Positions 58,601 to 64,000 of a stretch of 64,000 bases of DNA are shown piece by piece. Each line of letters starts with the position of its first letter. The stretch's first letter is position 1. Origin of the DNA: Ciona savignyi (taxonomy: Eukaryota; Chordata; Ascidiacea; Phlebobranchia; Cionidae); assembly GCA_000149265.1 (NCBI GenBank), contig CH003381.1, positions 1,533,663 through 1,597,662 on the forward strand, written 5' to 3'. Position numbers and translations under genes: made by a program. The notes under the pieces were generated by a model. That model made no database searches. It was given only the letters and a program-made list of their open reading frames with translations, and was not told where the DNA came from.

Positions 58601-61250
58601 GAGACCAATATTGCTGGCTGGTTGGACCGTCTTTGTATTTTGGTTTTCTTTCTATTATCGGCTTTATACTGTTGGGCAACATTGTGGTTGCGTTTCTGGT
58701 CATCAGGGCAATAACCTGGGGCAGAGCCAAGGTGGGTAAATTGGGTAATTTATATTTTTGGCTAAAATGGTTGATGTTGGCATTGTTAGACCATTAACCT
58801 GTTTGTCTTTAAATAATTTTTATAATTCTGGTTTACATTTTAAGACCTGTATGGTTGTATATGATGTATCTGCTTTACACAGGCCTGACACGCTATTTCT
58901 AACAGTTTTCACACCTTAATGCAGTGGTTCTCAAACTTTTCCAGCTCGTGGCACACTAAGAAAACTCTAAAAAATCGCGGCACACTTGAACAAAACAAAT
59001 TGAATCAAGGAATTTTATTCAGAAAATTTTAATGGGATGGGTGTGTTTGTCGTTTGGCAGATTGCAACGAGGTTCCATTTTTGACAAACACAAACGCATT
59101 TCATCGTCAATTCCAACTGAGTACTCAATAAAAAATTAAATGGGATCAAATAACTAAAGTTTGCTTATGGAATAATCTTATTAACAAATGGTTAATCTTC
59201 TGTCATCTAGGTAGTTTTCGTGCTGCTTAACTTAGCTTGCAGGACAAAATGTGATGCATGTGTTAAAATTACATTAATACACCACATTGAACAATAAATT
59301 GTGCTTATGACATTACAATCACCCTTAATTTATCGCTACCCATAGCAATACTGTCTACCCTACTTTTTACTAAACTAGGGAAAATACATTTCTGTGCATT
59401 AAAGTCGCGTATGCCCAATTTGCCCATTCGTAACACAACTATGTTTCCTACATAATTTTGCAAAATTCCAAAAACTTTCGCGGCACACCTGAGAATCTCA
59501 AATGGCACACAGTTTGAGAAACACTGCCTTAAGTGCCTTAATGCTTAGATTCATTTTTTGAGTAGCATACTTACATTTTTGTAAGTGTCTTTACCATTAT
59601 TTGTTCAACCTAATGATATTTTAAGCTTTGTATTCATATTAGAGATATTAAGGTATATTCGATTCCCATACTCTCCACTTTTTTTATTAACCATTTTACT
59701 TGGAGGTAAAACCTAAAAAAAACATGATAAGTGCGAGGATCGAATCAAGAACCTGTATGGTAAAACCGCGGTGCTCAAACCTCCACACTACTTTTTGTAA
59801 AACGGTATAATAACACAGGTGCAATCCTCCACACAAGAGTCGCCGGCTGTCCACGTATTACGTGCACTGTTAGTGTCGGTTTTACTCGGCATGGCTTGGT
59901 TATTTGCTGTTCCGTTGGCCGTCTCAAGTGATCACGTGGTGCAGGATGTCTTTGCTTGGTTATTTGCCATCTCCACGTCAAGTCAGGTTATAAGATCATG
60001 TTTTATCCGTATGTTTAATAGCCACCAACATTGTCGGCTCAGTCCTTGAAAAAGGCAAGAAGCGGACATTTCCTAAAGTCAGTAGATTAAACAAAAACTA
60101 TAGCAATATCTTTAATAGATACAAAACGCTGCAATAGCCTTGTTGACCACTAGATGCGATGCATTGTAACGATTGCTTAGGCTCGTTTGTTAAACAAGGA
60201 ATTCGCGTGGAGCCTAAATGATAAATAAATTGTAGCAATAGCCAACGTTTGAATAAAAACACCAACACTATGTTAATCACAGGGTGTGTTTGTGTTTTAT
60301 TTCTTCTGCGTTCGACGGGACGATGTACGGATGGCGTGGACGAAGCCACTGTGCAAAGTGCTGTGCGGAGCTCGCTGGTATAACCTCAGGGATCGAAGTG
60401 AGTCCGGGACATCGTACAATATATTTATATATATATTTATAAGATTAACTTATTACCGTTTTTTAATTTACGGTAGTTTAAATATGCAAAAGCACTTGCA
60501 GCACGATTTTTTAAAAGCAACAAGCTTGCCGTCACAGACCGAACAAGTTTGAATTAAAAGCAAAATATATAACGTTGCCAAATATGATAAGACGAAATTG
60601 GTCCAATTTTAGCGCGGTTGTTATTGAAAATTGTCTTTAATTTATTACGATTAGAGCGAGTTATGGTTGTGCTTGAAGCTTACTACAGTGGAGCCGTCAG
60701 AAAATTACGCCTTGACTTTGATGCGTAGCCATTTTTATTACTGGTTTAAGGGCAGTATCGGATGGCACATATATAGGACTAGTAGACGATTTGAAGAATT
60801 GTATAAATTGATGGACACAACATCGCGCGCTTATTCGGCATCCTCTCAGAGTCAGATATAAAACTTGCCCTGTACCTATCATGAATTAGGAACTTATTGG
60901 CACGGTAAAAAATTGCCCTTGTGTACGTTCGTGTGGCCAAATGGTTAACGCGACCGATACATTTACCGACTATACTATGCACAAAAACGGTCCTAGTCAC
61001 GAGCCCATCATGGATTCGAAACTTGGCTTGGTAAAAAAATCGCGACCGATACATATATGAATTCTAAAAAACGGCCTTAGGGACATTTAAAACTGTTTAA
61101 CGAAATATAAAATTTATAAAAAAAATGTATATCTTCAATTTGTTTTCAGGCGAATCTGTCCAAAGAACAAAAAGCACCCTGGTGACGTCACCAAAATCGA
61201 CCAGTCAACAGTCGGTATCAAACCCACGTAGCAGCGTGTCGCAGAAGTAG
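46634..61250 (+). CDS. Adhesion G protein-coupled receptor with Ly6/uPAR-like and C-type lectin domains
   Basis: Twenty-two exons, about 1,087 residues: 46634-46706, 47302-47387, 47819-48000, 48566-48799, 49560-49675, 50188-50314, 50527-50728, 51242-51351, 52062-52268, 52827-52942, 53206-53379, 53685-53870, 54783-54989, 55157-55249, 55863-56003, 56978-57093, 57466-57660, 58312-58454, 58562-58731, 59819-59986, 60283-60397, 61150-61250. Phases agree everywhere except 47387/47819, so that junction is uncertain. In order: signal peptide; an Ly6/uPAR-like domain (CYQC...CSSC..DFCN); a C-type lectin-like domain (YWFGARW, W.W.D, EPK, FICQ); a second one; a partial third (GKLYRF, LEKCASR); and a GAIN region. 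The GPS motif is GC...CFCNHTTSFAVVV. The 7TM has CWL in TM5, LLGMAWLFA in TM6 and FVFYFFCVRRDDVRMAW in TM7. These are hallmarks of adhesion GPCRs, which self-cleave at the GPS (H-T/S) and signal through a tethered peptide. The lectin domains lack intact EPN and WND, so calcium-dependent sugar binding is doubtful. Confidence 0.93.
47465..47655 (-). mobile_element. Degenerate tRNA-derived SINE
   Basis: CCCGTCGTCAGGTTACCTAA, ATTAATCCACTGGGTTCTGG and the head complement CAACCATTCGGCTAAAG are in SINE order on the - strand. It fills the intron between the two Ly6-like exons of the receptor. Confidence 0.75.
48017..48264. repeat. Inverted-repeat element with a 9-bp minisatellite, next to a splice donor
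   Basis: The left end, CTAAATACTACATGACCGCT, and the right end, GACCGCTTGGA...GTAGTATTTAG in complement, form an inverted repeat of about 35 bp. The right arm expands into about ten 9-bp units (AAGCGATCC). The middle holds CTAACCCTAACC-like telomere-type motifs. The element starts 17 bp after the donor of receptor exon 3 (GT at 48001), and a similar sequence, CACCGGGTAGGC, follows its right end. Confidence 0.75.
49141..49440 (+). mobile_element. tRNA-derived SINE, full-length copy
   Basis: The head CCGGCCAGTTAGTCTGGCGG and B box AGGTTGCAGGTGCGAAAC are followed by the full body and an ATCCT-type tail. It ends about 120 bp before the acceptor of receptor exon 5. Confidence 0.92.
50830..51066 (-). 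mobile_element. tRNA-derived SINE copy
   Basis: Reverse-oriented copy with GTGAATGAGAAAACCAAGGG and the tRNA-like head complement at the right. Part of the body between GGAGCTATTG and CTGAGTTCAGG is missing. It lies in intron 7 of the receptor. Confidence 0.88.
51455..51660 (+). mobile_element. Degenerate SINE
   Basis: AGTTGTGTGCTTGGTCATAC, GATGGACATTCCCTGAACTC and ATGCACTGCAATAGCTCTGG follow the SINE body order with many changes. Confidence 0.55.
52291..52588 (-). mobile_element. tRNA-derived SINE, full-length copy
   Basis: Reverse-oriented copy from TAGGATAGGATAAGATATTC to the head complement ending CGGCCGGACT. It begins about 22 bp after the donor of receptor exon 9. Confidence 0.92.
54005..54296 (+). 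mobile_element. tRNA-derived SINE, diverged copy
   Basis: The head GATAAGTCTGGTGGTTTAGT, GGGCAAGGCACTTAACGG and the body end AGGGATAAACCTTAGAATCC are present. It is followed by tandem-like AACACACTGTAAAAC blocks up to about 54380. Confidence 0.85.
56211..56516 (+). mobile_element. tRNA-derived SINE, full-length, with pure (ATCCT)n tail
   Basis: The head TCGGCCGTCTAGCGGTTAAG leads the most intact copy, which ends in about five perfect TATCC units. This suggests a young insertion, in the intron between the GPS exon and the TM1 exon of the receptor. Confidence 0.93.
57280..57376 (+). mobile_element. SINE remnant
   Basis: CTAGTTAGTAAGCTTATATG, GGTTGTGTCCTAGAGCAAGA and TATGAATATCCTATCC are heavily reduced SINE blocks. 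Confidence 0.55.
58922..59526. mobile_element. hAT-like non-autonomous element (605 bp)
   Basis: Ends CAGTGGTTCTCAAACT and AGTTTGAGAAACACTG are near-perfect inverted repeats, with subterminal GGCACAC motifs facing each other. The flanks CCTTAATG and CCTTAAGT agree at six of eight positions. It lies in intron 19 of the receptor. No transposase is seen. Confidence 0.88.
60035..60170 (+). mobile_element. Degenerate SINE fragment
   Basis: CAGTCCTTGAAAAAGGCAAG, GCGGACATTTCC and CGCTGCAATAGCCTTG follow the SINE body order with many changes, in intron 20 of the receptor. Confidence 0.4.
60934..61040 (+). mobile_element. Short tRNA-like SINE, second family
   Basis: GTGGCCAAATGGTTAACGCG (A-box-like) and GGATTCGAAACTTGG (B-box-like) are followed by an A-rich tail. 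Related copies lie at 34045, 39466 (-), 45668 and 62377. A second partial head repeats just after it (CGCGACCGATACAT...). It lies in the last intron of the receptor. Confidence 0.75.
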
Positions 61251-62008
61251 TTACAACAGAACTTAAAGAAAGACGCACCCTACATTTCAAGCAATCCGAA
61301 CAACCACACAGCATCTTGCCATTGTCCAAATTCTGAAGCAGATTTAAGGCCTTTAGTATTATTATGCTATTATGCATAGTATTCATCAAAGGTTTACACA
61401 TACATTAATATCTCAGCGAATCCACAATCAATTTGCCTAAAAGAAACGCCAATCGGAATTATTGAATGCGCTTTGTGAAATATCTTAATCACGAACACAA
61501 ACTATATTACTGGGTAAAAGATTACATTCTTTTTTTAACTAAGTTATTTTTTAACGGGCTCTTTCGAAATCGAATGTCAAACAATGATTTTTGTTGCCAT
61601 CTAAGTTTTAAGCCAATTTAACTATCTAGTTTGGCTTTACGAAACCAACTTGGTTTTGATTGCATGATATATCAAATCTGTCGCCTTTCCCATTTGTCTA
61701 CACAATTGAACACATATGACCCGGAAACTTAACTGAGGACAAATGGACCTGATTCAAACTCGCCTACGTTTTTATCAAGCGTCGTCATTTCCTTTTATTG
61801 GTTGAGTTGCTAATTTAGGTGAAATATAGCAGGGTGTCCTTTATACAAAAAATGTGTATGTATAATTTAATATTGATGAAAATGGTTTGTTTATTCTGTG
61901 AATAATGAATAAAAACTTAACGAACCATTATGAAGTTATTAGTGAAACGGAAAGGGAGAAATTGCACAGCCCACTTTAATATTGTCGCACAAGTGACTAA
62001 CTCTTAAT
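61251..62008. other. Presumed 3' UTR of the receptor and flanking DNA
   Basis: No coding content. A candidate poly(A) signal, AATAAA, lies at 61908-61913, 658 nt past the receptor stop. Confidence 0.5.
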
Positions 62009-62260
62009 AGGATAGGATAGGATATTCATCTTTATCCCAGTGAATGGGAAAAACAAGGGGGTTAACACACGGGCAATCGTCAGATCACCTCGCGCCCATC
62101 GTCGGGTTAACGGGGCTATTGCAGTGTGTTGTATATGATAGACAGGCAATGTCCGTAAAGTGCCTTGCCCAAGGACACAACCGACTAGCTAGCGACCAGT
62201 TTCGCACCTGCAATATCGATTAAAAGGCGACGCACTTAACCGCTAGACCAACCGGACGGA
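62009..62260 (-). mobile_element. tRNA-derived SINE, near full-length
   Basis: Reverse-oriented copy from GGATAGGATAGGATATTC to ACCGCTAGACCAACCGGACG. A short body segment between GTATATGATAGAC and AGGCAATGTCC is missing. Confidence 0.92.
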
Positions 62261-62376
62261 CATCGTTTCATAGTCGCTTCAACGTCCAAGCGGAATAAGG
62301 TTGGCGCGAAATTTTACAGATGATATTACGAGTCTTTCGTAGCACAGATGGTATTACGGAAATATTCAGTCGTGTA

Positions 62377-62485
62377 AAGGTCTTGTGGCTAAATGGTTAA
62401 GTCGACTGGTTCATGTACCGATTTAGGTATAAAAACGGTCTTAGTTACGAGCCCGGTCATTCTCGATTCAAGTTCGTAAAAAAAG
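62377..62485 (+). mobile_element. Short tRNA-like SINE, second family
   Basis: CTTGTGGCTAAATGGTTAAG, AAACGGTCTTAGTTACGAGC and TCTCGATTCAAGTTC with an A-rich end match the copy at 60934. Confidence 0.7.
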
Positions 62486-62639
62486 TTTACAGTTATTTTC
62501 TAGTTGATTTGATGTAGTATAGAAGTTAGGGTCACTTTACCGCTATTGCGTAAAATTTTAGTCACGTTCGGTGAGAAAGCGACTTTAAGTAATTTAGAGG
62601 TGCTGTACAAATTCAAAGATCGGCCTATCATATTTTTGT

Positions 62640-62935
62640 TTAGTTTTAGTTTGGTTTATTTTTTTGCTCTTTCGTTACAATATAGAAGAATAGAACAATT
62701 CTTGGATATATAAAGGGACAGGATAAAATGGCAAAACTAGTAGTTAAAACACGTCAGTGACTAGACACATTGCAAGTTAGGGGAAAAACGACGTGGCCGT
62801 TAAACCTTACATTAATAAAAATAAATTTTAACAAAACCAATTTAAATCAAAATTAACTAATTAAATTTAATATTTATAAGCCTTGAGTAAAAGTGTGCAA
62901 GCGCGACCCAGTAGTTGTTACGGTGTTATCGGTTT
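62640..62935 (+). repeat. Diverged dispersed repeat, copy 2
   Basis: Same block order as 42590-42890: ACAGGATAAAATGGCAAAAC, GTTAAAACACGTCAGTGA, GTGGCCGTTAAACC and AAGTGTGCAAGCGCGACC. The family is unknown. Confidence 0.6.
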
Positions 62936-64000
62936 GTTTCTTTTCCAACAAGTTTTCGTCAAGAAGTCAACGCTTTAACCAACTTGCTTACGCGTTCGTA
63001 AAATCATAAAAAATGTAATCGGTTGGAATTGTTCAAAATAACGTCACATTTAGACATGCTCTTTTTAGAATCGAAATTGCAGTGATGTAATTCGACGTCA
63101 GTTAGTTATTTTTGGTCTCCTCGCCCACCCACTAAACGGCAAAATAACAAATACAATTAAATGCAAACGTTATAATTAAGATGATTAGAAAAAAACTACA
63201 GCACTTCCAAAAACGGCACTATGTTCTTATCTCTATAGGCGCTATGAATACAAGCGTTAGATAATGAAAATCGCACGCCTGTTGTATAAGTGACAGGTTA
63301 TATCGGTCCTAATGGCCGGTTTTACTATAGCGTTTAGTACGTGTACAGGCGCTGTTCATTTTGACGCTTTATCCAGTGTTAAAAAATAAACGTTTTTGTA
63401 GCCGTGTTAAGTTTGGTTGTGAAACTGTATTTCGACCCGGGAGATTTAAGTTGTGCATAGTTTCTTTGCAGGTGCATGGTACATGGTAGTAACGAAAAGT
63501 GGTACAGATAAACAGGTAGCACGGTCAACATTGCAAGGTCTTGCTTTAGAACGATTGTCATATGTAAGCATGTGTTGCAAACGCGTTGGTGTTCGAAAAA
63601 CCCTTAGCTCAGTAGAAACTAGTCAGCCCATGGATATTCAGCTTTAACTGACTATATCATGCGTACACGTCCTGCCAACTGTGACGTCAAACCGTATTTT
63701 ATCGTGATATCCGGTACGGCTTTAAAGCTTCTTTAAATTTTTAGATTTTACTGAGAGGTTATTGAGTTTTTTTAAGGCCATTCTTGCGTGTGTGTCACTA
63801 GGCTATAATCTGTAAGATATGTATTTGTTAGCTATAGCATAAAAATGCACCAAAATATGCAAGTAAAATTGGTTATGCTTATACACTACAGGGCTTACCA
63901 TGAAGTTAATACATAAAATAGTGCAAATAACACGTCATAGACAGGTTCATCCTAGTTGATTTCTCCACCTACAAAATTGTGTCATCCCCAATCCCCATTC
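62936..64000. other. Gene-free end of the window
   Basis: No supported gene. A 45-nt segment at 63470-63514 is bounded by good splice-like sites (TTTGCAG before, GTAGCA after) and could be a first exon of a gene to the right, but nothing confirms it. Confidence 0.35.

Noticed and set aside
59715-59790. tRNA-like sequence on the - strand (GGATCGAATCAAGAACC)
   Set aside because: The B-box resemblance is weak and no cloverleaf could be drawn. Probably another decayed SINE head.
63470-63514. Possible short exon with a GAWY segment (lipocalin-like GxW)
   Set aside because: Only 15 codons, with no neighbouring exon to confirm it. The motif is too short to name a family.

Overview
The window looks like nuclear DNA of an invertebrate chordate, most likely a tunicate of the Ciona type. 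It is AT-rich, its genes are split into many short exons with GT-AG introns, and it carries many short tRNA-derived SINEs with (ATCCT)n tails and hAT-like miniature transposons. The species is inferred from style and gene content, not proven. No CRISPR array, rRNA, intact tRNA gene or LTR/retroviral element was seen.

Layout. 1-4935: 3' part of the splicing and transcription co-regulator SNW1/SKIP (+), with nested TIR elements in its first visible intron. 6567-9736: a five-exon gene (+) for a small, unrecognised type II membrane or secreted protein. 9747-10109: a single-exon DUF1294-type membrane protein gene (-), tail to tail with the previous gene. 10110-15719: gene-poor, with a 14-bp minisatellite, a hAT-like MITE and SINEs. 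15720-33233: a complete 12-exon SLC6-type transporter (+, 653 aa) with unusual residues at the sodium sites; its last intron has a 100-N assembly gap. 33243-33386: four perfect CRE palindromes just past its stop. 35725-45344: a complete 20-exon two-pore channel (+, 857 aa) with both selectivity filters changed. 46634-61250: a 22-exon adhesion GPCR (+, about 1,087 aa) with an Ly6/uPAR-like domain, C-type lectin domains, GAIN/GPS and 7TM. 61251-64000: repeats only.

Exon chains were built by reading acceptor and donor sites and requiring reading phase to carry across every junction. This worked for all 12 exons of the transporter and all 20 of the channel. It worked for the adhesion GPCR except one junction (47387/47819). 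The genes are unrelated in function, and no operon-like grouping is evident. The most notable points are the altered ion-binding residues in both membrane transport proteins, the receptor architecture, the DUF1294 gene in an animal-type locus, and repeats sitting on or next to splice sites.
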